Shown: positions 1 through 8,785 of the stretch, piece by piece | Layout of the letters: each line of letters opens with the position of its first letter | Numbering within the stretch: position 1 is the first letter of the stretch | NCBI GenBank assembly: GCA_048270425.1 | Contig: JBLWSY010000003.1 | Span: forward strand, 186,001-250,000 | From: Oceanospirillum sp048270425 | GTDB lineage: Bacteria; Pseudomonadota; Gammaproteobacteria; Pseudomonadales; Halomonadaceae | Length of the DNA stretch: 64,000 bases | Reading direction: 5' to 3' | Program-made: the position numbers and the translations under genes | The notes under the pieces: model-generated | What the model was told of the DNA's origin: nothing | The model's input: the letters and a program-made list of their open reading frames with translations, nothing else | The model's database searches: none

Positions 1-1
1 A

Positions 2-1270
2 AGCTTTACCATGTTAAAAGACTGGGATCATCGTGACGGTACTTCAACCATGAATGAGTTACAGTTAGCGGAGCAAGCTATGGCGGATGTTAAAGAGGGC
101 TCCGTGATGCAGATGTTGCCACCATCCATTGACGAATTAGGCACCAGCTCCGATATCTCCTTCTTCCTACAAGACCGTGCCAACCAAGGTTACGAGAAGT
201 TAAGAGCCGCCGAAGCGCAAATGATAGAGCTTGCCCAAAAGAGTCAGTTACTTAAAGACTTCTATTCTGACGGTTTGCCTGAAGGCACCAGCATTCACCT
301 GGCAATAGATCGTCAGAAAGCCGAGGTATTAGGCGTGTCGTTTAGCAATATTAGTGAAACCTTGTCTGCCGCGGCCAGCTCAACCTACATTAATGACTTT
401 CCAAATCAAGGTAAAATGCAACAAGTCATTATGCAAGCGCAAGCCTCCGCGAGAATGCAGATTGAGGACATCCTAAGCCTGCACGTACGTAATAATAGTG
501 GCGGCATGGTGCCACTATCGGAGCTGGTAACACCGTCTTGGTCAGAGTCTGTCCCGCAACTACTTCGCTTCCAAGGCTATCCGGCCATGCGCATTGCTGG
601 CAGCGCTGCGTCTGGCGTATCAAGCGGCCAAGCCATGGCAGAAATAGAACAACTGGCGAAGCAGTTACCTCAAGGCTATGCCATCGCTTGGACGGGGCAG
701 GCATTACAAGAGCGACAGTCCTCACAACAAGCTCCCATGCTGATGGCGTTATCCATGTTGGTGGTGTTCTTAGTATTAGCTGCCCTGTACGAGAGCTGGT
801 CGATTCCTTTGTCCGTCATGCTCGTGGTGCCATTAGGCTTACTCGGAGCGGTACTGGCCATTGTCCTGCGAGATATGCCTAACGATGTATTCTTCAAAGT
901 GGGCATGATCACCGTCATTGGCCTGTCTGCGAAAAACGCCATTTTAATTGTGGAGTTCGCCAAACAGTTGCACGAGCAAGGTTATAGCTTGGCGGAATCT
1001 GCGATAAAAGCGGCGAAGTTACGCCTGCGGCCCATCTTAATGACATCGCTTGCCTTTGGCCTTGGGGTCGTGCCTTTGATGCTTGCCAGCGGTGCCAGTG
1101 CAGAAACGCAACGCGCTATCGGTACCGGTGTTTTTGGTGGCATGGTCAGCGCCACTCTACTTGCTATCTATTTTGTACCCGCTTTCTTCGTGTTCGTGAT
1201 GGGCATTCAAGAGCGCTTAACCTCGAGGAAACACTCAGACAACACAACACAAACAGAATTTAAAGGTTAG
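2..1270 (+). CDS. RND multidrug efflux pump, inner-membrane subunit (5'-truncated by window edge)
   Basis: This is the C-terminal part of an AcrB/MexB-type (HAE1) proton-driven efflux pump. The reading frame is open from base 2, so the first ATG (base 11) is an internal Met, not the start. The visible part covers the second porter/docking half and then TM8-TM12. Hallmarks are the TM10 motif GLSAKNAILIVEFAK with the proton-relay Lys, and the TM11 motif LMTSLAF with the relay Thr. The TM4 Asp pair lies upstream, outside the window. Only a collapsed outer-membrane partner gene follows at 1275. The family assignment is firm; the substrates cannot be read from the sequence. Confidence 0.93.
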   Translation, partial: SFTMLKDWDHRDGTSTMNELQLAEQAMADVKEGSVMQMLPPSIDELGTSSDISFFLQDRANQGYEKLRAAEAQMIELAQKSQLLKDFYSDGLPEGTSIHLAIDRQKAEVLGVSFSNISETLSAAASSTYINDFPNQGKMQQVIMQAQASARMQIEDILSLHVRNNSGGMVPLSELVTPSWSESVPQLLRFQGYPAMRIAGSAASGVSSGQAMAEIEQLAKQLPQGYAIAWTGQALQERQSSQQAPMLMALSMLVVFLVLAALYESWSIPLSVMLVVPLGLLGAVLAIVLRDMPNDVFFKVGMITVIGLSAKNAILIVEFAKQLHEQGYSLAESAIKAAKLRLRPILMTSLAFGLGVVPLMLASGASAETQRAIGTGVFGGMVSATLLAIYFVPAFFVFVMGIQERLTSRKHSDNTTQTEFKG

Positions 1271-1274
1271 TACT

Positions 1275-1526
1275 ATGCGCTTACTGATTCTTGTTATGGC
1301 TATATTGCTAACGGGAGGTTCTTTAACACCCGCGCTGACAAGCCGAGGCGCCGATACCAGAAGTCTTTACGGCACATGGAGCGTACCAGTCTCACAGCGC
1401 AGCCGAAGTGGCTTGGAGTAATATGAAAAGGCTATCCAACTGCCGTTTAAAGAAGTTACGGACGGTTTAGCGGGGCGTGCAATCTATCAACAGCAAGAAT
1501 TAAATATCGCCGTAGCGCTATTATGA
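1275..1526 (+). pseudogene. Remnant of an outer-membrane efflux (OprM/TolC-type) gene
   Basis: Starts four bases after the RND gene. The first frame reads as a signal-like N-terminus (MRLLILVMAILLTGGSLTP, resembling an LxGC lipobox with Cys replaced by Gly) and stops near 1421. A shifted frame continues with AAEVAWSN, typical of the N-terminal part of these proteins. It then jumps to EKAIQLPFKEVTDGLAGR, which resembles the motif near the end of OprM-family proteins. The remnant ends with a stop near 1525. The gene therefore looks collapsed by a large internal deletion plus frameshifts, leaving about 250 of an expected 1400 bases. Assignment rests on motif resemblance only. Confidence 0.6.
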
Positions 1527-1545
1527 AGCATTAGGAGGAGAGCAT

Positions 1546-2091
1546 ATGACAAAAGTACACTTTTCATCGGTCAACAATGACGAGTTGGAAATATTTAAAT
1601 ACGAGTTACAGGAAACCTTTACGGCAGCCTTAGTCGAGCACTTCGGACCGTCTAATGGTAAACCGATACCGTCCGATGAAGATATAGACGCGTCTTTCAA
1701 AGCCCAAGGCGCAGTCATTCAGCATATATTATGTGGACAAGAGAAAGTGGGTGGAGTGGTGCTCACTATTGATAAAGAAACGCAGCACAATAGCTTGGAT
1801 CTGTTCTTTATCCACCCCAAAAACCACAGCAAAGGCCTAGGACTAGCAACCTGGAAAGCCATCGAAGCGGCTTATCCTGAGACCAAGGTATGGACAACTG
1901 TCACACCTTATTTTGAAAAAAGAAACATTCACTTCTACATCAATAAGTGTGGTTTTCATATTATAGAATTTTTCAACAAGAACCACCCTGAAAAGAATGA
2001 ACAAGCTCGGAGCATCGCCCCCCATGGCACTGACAACTCGAATGGAGAAGAATTTTTCAAATTTGAGAAGATCATGACACAAAAGGTGTAG
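1546..2091 (+). CDS. GNAT-family N-acetyltransferase
   Basis: 181-residue protein with the acetyl-CoA binding core of the GNAT fold: strand LDLFFIHP, followed by the pyrophosphate loop NHSKGLGLATWKAIEAAYPE (Q/RxxGxG/A type), then strand KVWTTVTPYFEKRN and the C-terminal YINKCGFHIIEFF segment. A strong ribosome-binding site (aggagg, 1533-1538) precedes the ATG. Acetyl-CoA-dependent acyl transfer is expected; the acceptor is unknown. It follows the efflux remnant on the same strand and may belong to the same acquired block. The C-terminal tail after the fold is Asn/Glu/Lys rich. Confidence 0.85.
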   Translation: MTKVHFSSVNNDELEIFKYELQETFTAALVEHFGPSNGKPIPSDEDIDASFKAQGAVIQHILCGQEKVGGVVLTIDKETQHNSLDLFFIHPKNHSKGLGLATWKAIEAAYPETKVWTTVTPYFEKRNIHFYINKCGFHIIEFFNKNHPEKNEQARSIAPHGTDNSNGEEFFKFEKIMTQKV

Positions 2092-2370
2092 CAAACCGTA
2101 TTTATAGCACTAGAAATGCTTACTGATTGAATTCAGTAAGCTTTCATTAAAACTTGAAAAATAACTATACAGCTCTATGGCGCTTAAATGTCCTAGCACT
2201 TAAATTAAATTCAGCACGAATATTTGATCCGTCACCGCAACAAGTTTAAATAGCTTTGAAAAGATCCACAGCTTTTACAGAACATATTTGGTAATTTGAA
2301 GCGGCATCCTTAAGACAGCTAACTCAGTCAATCCGCCAAACAGTTCCAAATAATTTGGCCATTAGATACA
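2092..2370. other. AT-rich intergenic stretch without a recognisable gene
   Basis: About 280 bases between the acetyltransferase stop and the guaA terminator. I see no credible ORF, RNA gene or strong repeat. It marks the boundary between the accessory-looking left edge and the conserved purine genes. Confidence 0.5.
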
Positions 2371-2395
2371 AAAAAGCCCGCTAGAAAGCGGGCTT
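2371..2395 (-). terminator. Rho-independent terminator of guaA
   Basis: Arms aagcccgct (2374-2382) and agcgggctt (2387-2395) enclose loop agaa. On the minus strand the stem is followed by a T run. It lies just past the guaA stop. Confidence 0.85.
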
Positions 2396-2438
2396 CAGAG
2401 TGCTTATTGCAGTTCAACGGGCGTTACTTAACGCTGAA

Positions 2439-4016
2439 TTACTCCCACTCAATGGTCGCTGGTGGCTTGCTGGATACATCGTAAGCCACGCGGGAGATAC
2501 CGCTGATCTCGTTGATGATACGGTTGGAAACCTTCTCCAGCAGCTCGTATGGCAGGTGCGCCCAGCGAGCGGTCATAAAGTCGATGGTTTCTACAGCACG
2601 CAGAGACACAACCCACTCGTAACGACGACCGTCGCCTACAACACCTACGGATTTAACCGGCAGGAAGACAACAAACGCCTGACTGGTTTTGTGATACCAG
2701 TCGAAGTTATGCAGCTCTTCGATGAAGATCGCATCCGCTTCACGCAGGATGTCGGCGTATTCTTTCTTAACTTCGCCCAGAATACGCACGCCCAGACCCG
2801 GTCCCGGGAACGGGTGACGGTAAACCATGTCGTATGGCAGACCCAGTTCCAGACCGATCTTGCGCACTTCGTCTTTAAACAGTTCGCGTAGTGGCTCAAC
2901 CAGCTCCATCTTCATGTCTTCCGGCAGGCCGCCCACGTTGTGGTGCGACTTGATCACGTGTGCTTTACCGGTTTTAGCGGCAGCAGATTCGATCACGTCC
3001 GGGTAGATGGTGCCCTGTGCCAGGAAGTTAACATCTTTCAGCTTGGCAGCTTCTTCGTCGAACACTTCGATAAAGGTGTTGCCGATCACTTTACGCTTGG
3101 CTTCCGGATCAGATACGCCAGCCAGTTTGCCCAGGAACAGCTCTTCAGCATCAGCACGAATCACTTTAACGCCCATGTTCTTAGCGAACATGTCCATGAC
3201 CATGTCGCCTTCGTTCTTACGCAACAGGCCGTTGTCGACAAATACGCAGGTCAGCTGATCGCCAATCGCTTTGTGCAGCAGGGCAGCAACCACAGAAGAG
3301 TCCACGCCGCCGGACAGACCCAGCAGTACTTTCTGGTCGCCAACCTGGGCACGAACACGTTCGATCTGGTCTTCGATGATGTTGGCAGCAGTCCACAGGG
3401 CTTCACAGCCGCAGACTTCCATCAGGAAGTGTTCCAGCAGACGACCACCCTGCAGGGTGTGGGTTACTTCCGGGTGGAACTGTACGCCAAAGAAGTTTTT
3501 CTCAGCGTGGAACATACCGGCGATGGCGCAGCTTGGCGTAGAAGCCATCAGCTGGAAACCTTCCGGCATGATAACCACTTTGTCACCGTGACTCATCCAA
3601 ACGTCCAGCAGGGCTTTGCCGTCGGTATCAACGTGATCTTTCACGTCTTTGGTCAGTGCGTTGTCGGCTTCAACCTTAACCTGAGCGTAACCAAACTCAC
3701 GCACGTCAGAACCCTGAACCTTGCCGCCCAGCTGCTCGGCCATGGTCTGCATGCCGTAGCAGATACCCAAAACAGGCAGTCCCATACTGAAAACGCACTC
3801 AGGTGCACGTGGTGAACCCAGTTCGGTTACCGACTCAGGACCACCGGCCAGAATGATACCTTTCGGATCAAATTCACGAATCTCTTCTTCGGTCATGTCG
3901 AAGGCGCGAATTTCACTGTAAACACCCAGTTCACGTACACGACGAGCAATCAGCTGTGTGTACTGAGATCCGAAATCCAGAATCAGGACTTTCTGAGCAT
4001 GAATATCTTGGCTCAT
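2439..4016 (-). CDS. guaA: GMP synthase (glutamine-hydrolysing)
   Basis: 525 residues, the normal bacterial length. Converts XMP to GMP using ATP and glutamine in the cytosol. The N-terminal class I glutamine amidotransferase domain has the nucleophile Cys86 in GICYGMQ and the catalytic HPEVTH pair near residue 180. The ATP-pyrophosphatase domain carries the PP-loop GLSGGVDSSVVAALLHK near 235. The C-terminal dimerisation domain ends SKPPATIEWE, as in E. coli GuaA. It lies downstream of guaB on the same strand, separated by about 160 bases that contain a possible terminator/attenuator. The guaBA order is conserved in Gammaproteobacteria. Confidence 0.98.
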   Translation of the reverse strand: MSQDIHAQKVLILDFGSQYTQLIARRVRELGVYSEIRAFDMTEEEIREFDPKGIILAGGPESVTELGSPRAPECVFSMGLPVLGICYGMQTMAEQLGGKVQGSDVREFGYAQVKVEADNALTKDVKDHVDTDGKALLDVWMSHGDKVVIMPEGFQLMASTPSCAIAGMFHAEKNFFGVQFHPEVTHTLQGGRLLEHFLMEVCGCEALWTAANIIEDQIERVRAQVGDQKVLLGLSGGVDSSVVAALLHKAIGDQLTCVFVDNGLLRKNEGDMVMDMFAKNMGVKVIRADAEELFLGKLAGVSDPEAKRKVIGNTFIEVFDEEAAKLKDVNFLAQGTIYPDVIESAAAKTGKAHVIKSHHNVGGLPEDMKMELVEPLRELFKDEVRKIGLELGLPYDMVYRHPFPGPGLGVRILGEVKKEYADILREADAIFIEELHNFDWYHKTSQAFVVFLPVKSVGVVGDGRRYEWVVSLRAVETIDFMTARWAHLPYELLEKVSNRIINEISGISRVAYDVSSKPPATIEWE

Positions 4017-4130
4017 TATTTTACCAACCCATCAATAAAGTAACGGTCTGTCCGGAATGAACAGCCTGTATAAAGAGGTCGACCGGAGATGAGTGAATCT
4101 CCTGCGTCGTAAACTTTAAGCCTTGTAAAC

Positions 4131-4155
4131 AAAAGTGGGGCGCAATGCCCCACTT
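4131..4155 (-). terminator. Hairpin with short T tract between guaB and guaA
   Basis: Arms aagtggggc (4133-4141) and gccccactt (4147-4155) with loop gcaat. On the minus strand it is followed by ttttgttt. It lies directly after the guaB stop. Because guaA is downstream, it may be a partial terminator or an mRNA-stabilising hairpin. Confidence 0.6.
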
Positions 4156-4173
4156 CGTTTAACGCTTTGGCGA

Positions 4174-5643
4174 TCAGCCGACCCGATAGTTCGGGGCTTC
4201 TTTGGTGATCTGCACGTCGTGTACGTGCGATTCCATCATGCCTGCGCCTGTGATCTTCACAAACTCCGGCTTGGTACGCATGGTCTGGATGTCCCGGCTA
4301 CCGGTGTAGCCCATAGAGGAACGCAGACCACCCATCAGCTGGTGTACGATAGCGGTCATAGAACCTTTGTAAGGTACGCGGCCTTCGATACCTTCCGGAA
4401 CCAGCTTCTCTACACCCGCATCTTTGTCCTGGAAGTAACGGTCACTGGAACCCTGAGCCTGAGACATAGCGCCCATAGAACCCATGCCACGGTAAGACTT
4501 GTAAGAACGGCCCTGATACAGTTCGATCTCACCCGGTGCTTCTTCAGTACCGGCCAGCAAACCACCAACCATGACCACACTGGCACCAGCAACGATCGCT
4601 TTCGCCAGATCACCGGAGAAACGTACGCCACCATCAGCAATCACGGGGATGTCGTATTTTTCCAGAGCGGTTGCAACATTCGCTACGGCAGAGATCTGAG
4701 GAACACCAACACCGGCAACGATACGAGTGGTACAGATAGAACCCGGGCCGATACCGACTTTAACCGCATCAGCACCCGCTTCTGCCAGAGCAATAGCAGC
4801 TTCAGCAGTTGCGATGTTACCGCCGATTACCTGAACCTGTGGGAAGTTTTCTTTCACCCAGCGAACACGGTCGATAACACCTTTGGAGTGGCCGTGAGCA
4901 GTATCAACAACGATCACGTCAACACCGGCTTCAACCAGAGCAGCAACACGGTCAGGGGTTTCTGCACCGGTACCTACCGCAGCACCAACGCGCAGACGAC
5001 CATCTTCGTCTTTACAGGCGTTCGGGTAAGTACGGGCTTTCTCGATATCTTTAACGGTTACCAGACCCTGCAGGTGGAATTCGTCATCCACAACCAGAAT
5101 CTTTTCAATGCGGTGCTGGTGCAGCTTAGCTTTGATCTCATCCAGAGACGCGCCCTGCTTAACCGTTACCAGCTTGTCTTTTGGCGTCATGATGTTGGCA
5201 ACAACATCATCCAGATTGGGTTTGAAGCGGAAATCACGGCTGGTTACGATACCAACCAGTTCGTCGCCTTCAACAACCGGCATACCAGAGAAGCGAGTGT
5301 CTTCAGTCAGCGCCAACAGTTCACTTACTGTGGTAGAGGGTGTTACCGTTACAGGATCTTTAACGATAACACTTTCATGTTTCTTAACCTGACGAACTTG
5401 CTGCGCCTGCTGAGCAATCGTCATGTTTTTGTGGATAATACCAACACCGCCTTCCTGCGCCATGGCAATCGCCAGACGAGCTTCGGTAACGGTGTCCATC
5501 GCTGAGGAGATCAGCGGGATATTGAGAGAGATATCACGGGTGAGTCGTGTCTTCAGGCTGACGTCATTCGGGAGGACGTCTGAGTAACCTGGAACCAGCA
5601 AAACATCATCAAAGGTGAGTGCTTCTTGAGCAATACGTAACAT
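4174..5643 (-). CDS. guaB: IMP dehydrogenase
   Basis: 489 residues from the chosen ATG at 5643 (MLRIAQEALTFDDVLLVPGY), matching the family N-terminus and length. The frame could extend to 5691, but that segment overlaps the predicted promoter. It oxidises IMP to XMP with NAD+, the committed step to guanine nucleotides. The TIM barrel is interrupted by two CBS domains (about residues 95-205). The catalytic loop GIGPGSICTTR contains the active-site Cys near 305, and the flap YRGMGSMGAM follows. It is first in the guaBA unit and divergent from xseA, as in E. coli. Confidence 0.97.
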   Translation of the reverse strand: MLRIAQEALTFDDVLLVPGYSDVLPNDVSLKTRLTRDISLNIPLISSAMDTVTEARLAIAMAQEGGVGIIHKNMTIAQQAQQVRQVKKHESVIVKDPVTVTPSTTVSELLALTEDTRFSGMPVVEGDELVGIVTSRDFRFKPNLDDVVANIMTPKDKLVTVKQGASLDEIKAKLHQHRIEKILVVDDEFHLQGLVTVKDIEKARTYPNACKDEDGRLRVGAAVGTGAETPDRVAALVEAGVDVIVVDTAHGHSKGVIDRVRWVKENFPQVQVIGGNIATAEAAIALAEAGADAVKVGIGPGSICTTRIVAGVGVPQISAVANVATALEKYDIPVIADGGVRFSGDLAKAIVAGASVVMVGGLLAGTEEAPGEIELYQGRSYKSYRGMGSMGAMSQAQGSSDRYFQDKDAGVEKLVPEGIEGRVPYKGSMTAIVHQLMGGLRSSMGYTGSRDIQTMRTKPEFVKITGAGMMESHVHDVQITKEAPNYRVG

Positions 5644-5692
5644 ATTCCGCGAGCCTGCTGAAGAGTGAGGATAGAAAGAAGAATAACCCAAT

Positions 5693-5721
5693 ATTTTATC
5701 GTAAGAGTTTTTCTGGGTAAA
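5693..5721 (-). promoter_or_regulatory. Probable sigma-70 promoter of guaBA
   Basis: On the minus strand, TTTACC (5716-5721), a 17-base spacer, then TAAAAT (5693-5698). Transcription would start near 5686 and give a leader of about 42 bases to the guaB ATG. This also argues against the upstream in-frame start at 5691. Confidence 0.6.
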
Positions 5722-5831
5722 CCAGTATCGGGCTTAGATTCTTCTCTTTTCTTCGATGTTGCTGTAAAAAAACACTGTCATTGACGGGCAAATAGCCAAA
5801 GATCACAAATACCTATCAAATGGAGTCCAAA

Positions 5832-7433
5832 ATGCCAGATACCCCCTCATCTTTCGGCCAGCCAAAAAGCGATTTTAGTGCTTCGCCATCCGATGAGGTT
5901 TCGTCCGGTTTTACCCGGGCACCTGATGGTATTTATCCGACTCACGCTGCCTCTTCCAGTACAACCGGTCTTTCTGAAAAACAGGTGCTGACGGTCAGCC
6001 AACTGAACCGACAGGCGCGTCAGCTGCTGGAAAGCCGCTTTGCTCTGGTTGTCGTAGGAGGAGAAATATCCAACCTGAGCACTCCGGGATCGGGCCATCT
6101 CTATTTCAGCCTGAAAGATGAAAACAGCCAGGTGCGCTGTGCCATGTTCCGCAACCGCGCTGGGCTACTCGCTTTCCGTCCGAAAAATGGCGATAAGGTT
6201 CAGCTGCACGCCAAGGTCAGCCTCTACGAAGGCCGGGGTGATTTTCAGCTGATCGCAGAAACCATGGAGGAACAGGGACGCGGTGCGCTGATCCGTGCCT
6301 TTGAAGCCCTCAAGTTCAAGCTGAAAGAGGAAGGCCTGTTTGATCGCAGCCGCAAGAAGCCTCTGCCGCCCATTCCCGATGTGATCGGACTTGTAACCTC
6401 CCCGACCGGTGCTGCTATCCGGGATATGCTGATTGTGCTCAAGCGTCGTTTTCCACTGGCAGAAGTCGTGCTTTATCCGGCGGTGGTTCAGGGCAGTGAA
6501 GCACCGGATTCCATTGCCCGCGCAATTGAACTGGCCCATATCCACGGTAAGAGTGATCTGCTGATTATTGGCCGTGGCGGCGGTAGTTTGGAGGATCTGT
6601 GGGCTTTTAATGATGAACGGGTGGCAAGGGCTATTTCTGCCAGTTTTATCCCCACCGTCAGCGCTGTTGGCCATGAAACCGATATCACCATCGCCGATTA
6701 TGTCGCCGACTATCGCGCCCCCACGCCTTCTGCTGCGGCAGAACAGGTCAGTCCGGATCTGTCGCAATGGCAGCAGTGGCTGAGTCAGTCAGAGATTACC
6801 CTCAGCCGCCAGTTGGAGCGCCAGCTGCAGAACAGCCAGCAGCGATTGGATCATCTGGAACACCGCTACCAACGTTGTTTCAGCGGATTACGCCAACAGG
6901 GCAAACAACTGAATCAGCTGGAACAACGGCTGATTCAGGGCATGAAAAACCGTCTGTTCCGGGAGCAACAGCAGCTGGATAAGGTGGCAGGCAAACTGCG
7001 CCATCCCAAAACCGAACTCAATCAGCAGCGCCAGCAGCTGAATAACCTGCAGCAACAGCTGATTCGGGCTGGTAAACAGCAGACTCAGCAAGCGGGACAA
7101 CAGCTGGAACAGCTGGAAGCCCGGCTTTGGCGAGCAAGTCCTGCCCGTGAGATTCAGGGGCAACAAAGCCAATTACAGAAGCTGCAACAAGCTTTACAAA
7201 AAGCATGGCAACACCAGCTTGAAGGCCACCAACAAAAGCTGGCAGAGTTGAGCCACCGCCTGCAAACTATCAGCCCGTTGGCCACTTTGTCACGGGGCTA
7301 TGCCATTGTTCAGGATGACAAGGGCAATATTGTTCGTCATTATCAGGAGGTTAGTCAGGGCGATGCGATATCCACGCGACTGGCAACAGGTGTATTACAC
7401 TGCAAAGTTATTGAGCAAGATGCCGATAACTAG
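5832..7433 (+). CDS. xseA: Exodeoxyribonuclease VII large subunit
   Basis: Catalytic subunit that, with XseB (not in the window), degrades single-stranded DNA to oligonucleotides. The ATG at 5832 has GGAG seven bases upstream; the ATG at 5820 has no such site. The N-terminal OB domain begins at VLTVSQLNRQARQLLE, after a Ser/Pro/Thr-rich extension of about 45 residues that E. coli XseA lacks. The catalytic core includes LVTSPTGAAIRDML, IIGRGGGSLEDLWAFNDE and SAVGHETDITI. A long Gln-rich coiled coil follows (about residues 300-465), then the C-terminal SPLATLSRGYAIV. At about 533 residues it is longer than E. coli XseA (456). Confidence 0.95.
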   Translation: MPDTPSSFGQPKSDFSASPSDEVSSGFTRAPDGIYPTHAASSSTTGLSEKQVLTVSQLNRQARQLLESRFALVVVGGEISNLSTPGSGHLYFSLKDENSQVRCAMFRNRAGLLAFRPKNGDKVQLHAKVSLYEGRGDFQLIAETMEEQGRGALIRAFEALKFKLKEEGLFDRSRKKPLPPIPDVIGLVTSPTGAAIRDMLIVLKRRFPLAEVVLYPAVVQGSEAPDSIARAIELAHIHGKSDLLIIGRGGGSLEDLWAFNDERVARAISASFIPTVSAVGHETDITIADYVADYRAPTPSAAAEQVSPDLSQWQQWLSQSEITLSRQLERQLQNSQQRLDHLEHRYQRCFSGLRQQGKQLNQLEQRLIQGMKNRLFREQQQLDKVAGKLRHPKTELNQQRQQLNNLQQQLIRAGKQQTQQAGQQLEQLEARLWRASPAREIQGQQSQLQKLQQALQKAWQHQLEGHQQKLAELSHRLQTISPLATLSRGYAIVQDDKGNIVRHYQEVSQGDAISTRLATGVLHCKVIEQDADN

Positions 7434-7468
7434 ATATTACTCGTTACTGCGCTGCTAAGGGGAAGACA

Positions 7469-8482
7469 ATGCGCCGACACACAAAGAGCCGACGTTCCGT
7501 ATTTGGATTAAAAAACATCTTTAACGGGACATCCGCATCCGGGTCTTTTCTGCCTCCCCGAATCCGCCTGGCAACTCGAGTTAAAAGCACATTCTGTCTT
7601 ATTTTACTCTCACTGGGCCTGAGTTTAAGTGCCCTCACCCATGCTGAGACCGCACCCGATTATGACCCTAAGCCCGATCCCATGCCCGGCGGCGTGGCGG
7701 TGATTGAACTGCCGGTATCTCTCGGCACTGAAGAAGAACCTGTGGTTTATTTTCAGGGCAAACGGGTATTCGTGATGAACCGGCCCTACAACAAAAAAAG
7801 TGATAACCGCTGGATCGCCTGGGTGGGTATCCCACTGAGCGCTAAGCCCGGCAAAATGCCGCTGGTCATTGAGCAACCCAATGGCCGCAGCCGCGAAATC
7901 ATGGTCAACGTGATGCCCCCGCAGCACAGCGATAACTATGTTGTCACTCGAAAAGCCGCCCAAAAAAACCTGACAAACCAACAGGAACAGCAAATTAAAG
8001 ACGACAAAGAACTGCTGGATCGCCTGATCAACCGCTGGAACGACAAAGAACCCGACAGCCGTACCTTCCTGCATCCAACCCGAGGCAGCCAGCTACGCCC
8101 CTTTGGTGATCGCGTATTTCTGAATGGTAAATTACTGGACAGCCACAACGGTATCGACCTGAGTGGTCAGCGTGCCGCTTCTCCTGCGGACGGCACTGTA
8201 GTGATGATTCGTGATCTGTTCTATGGTGGCAAAACCGTACTGATCGATCACGGCCGTGGCCTTTTCACCCAGTATAGCCACCTAGCCGGTATTAACTTCC
8301 GTATCCGTGAAGGCCAGCATATTCGCCGTGGTGAAGAGATCGGTAAGATCGGCACAACAGGCCATCATATCGAAGCGGGTAAAGATTATGCCGCCGATAT
8401 CAAACGCCCCCACCTGCACTGGGGGATCAGCCTGAATGGTGTCTTTGTTAACCCAAAACTCTTCCTGGTTGACGCGGAATAA
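7469..8482 (+). CDS. M23-family (LytM-type) peptidase, cell-wall endopeptidase or regulator
   Basis: 337 residues. A hydrophobic signal/anchor segment (STFCLILLSLGLSLSALTHA, about residues 40-59) follows an unusually long basic N-terminus. Then comes an N-terminal beta domain and a coiled stretch around residues 150-185. The C-terminal peptidase M23 domain has zinc motifs HNGIDLSG (HxxxD) and HLHWG. Both motifs look intact, so catalysis on peptidoglycan cross-bridge peptides in the periplasm is plausible. The start is set by GGGGAAG upstream of the ATG. It begins 35 bases after xseA and is probably cotranscribed with it. A terminator follows. Confidence 0.88.
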   Translation: MRRHTKSRRSVFGLKNIFNGTSASGSFLPPRIRLATRVKSTFCLILLSLGLSLSALTHAETAPDYDPKPDPMPGGVAVIELPVSLGTEEEPVVYFQGKRVFVMNRPYNKKSDNRWIAWVGIPLSAKPGKMPLVIEQPNGRSREIMVNVMPPQHSDNYVVTRKAAQKNLTNQQEQQIKDDKELLDRLINRWNDKEPDSRTFLHPTRGSQLRPFGDRVFLNGKLLDSHNGIDLSGQRAASPADGTVVMIRDLFYGGKTVLIDHGRGLFTQYSHLAGINFRIREGQHIRRGEEIGKIGTTGHHIEAGKDYAADIKRPHLHWGISLNGVFVNPKLFLVDAE

Positions 8483-8525
8483 AGGGTTTTTCAGCGTCCT
8501 GCACCGACAATTACAAGCTGTTTCA

Positions 8526-8556
8526 AAAAAAGCTCTCACCTGTGAGAGCTTTTTCT
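8526..8556 (+). terminator. Rho-independent terminator after the M23 peptidase gene
   Basis: Perfect arms agctctca (8531-8538) and tgagagct (8543-8550), flanked by A and T runs. It can work on either strand, but only the plus-strand genes end here. Confidence 0.85.
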
Positions 8557-8785
8557 GTTTTGGCCCGCACATAACTTTTCTTTATCAAACAACTGCTTAT
8601 ATACACCTTGTTTTTCGGTTCAATATCGTTCCCAAAAAATCATCCGATTACTTGATACACAACAAGTCAGGGTTATAACCAAACAGCTGAAAGTCTTCTA
8701 GAATGAAGGTGAACCGAAGGACGGGCACCAAAGAAAGCCGGCCCTAAGGGGCAAGATCTTATGGACTAAAACGGAGATCGCAGTC
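8557..8785. other. Intergenic leader region before the small protein at 8786
   Basis: No ORF of note. The last 100 bases contain GC-rich blocks (acgggcacc, gccggcccta) that could fold. GGAG at 8772-8775 is the likely ribosome-binding site of the next gene. Confidence 0.35.

Noticed and set aside
4135..5505. Plus-strand open frame of 456 codons opposite guaB
   Set aside because: Antisense shadow of a highly expressed gene with biased codons; no family features.
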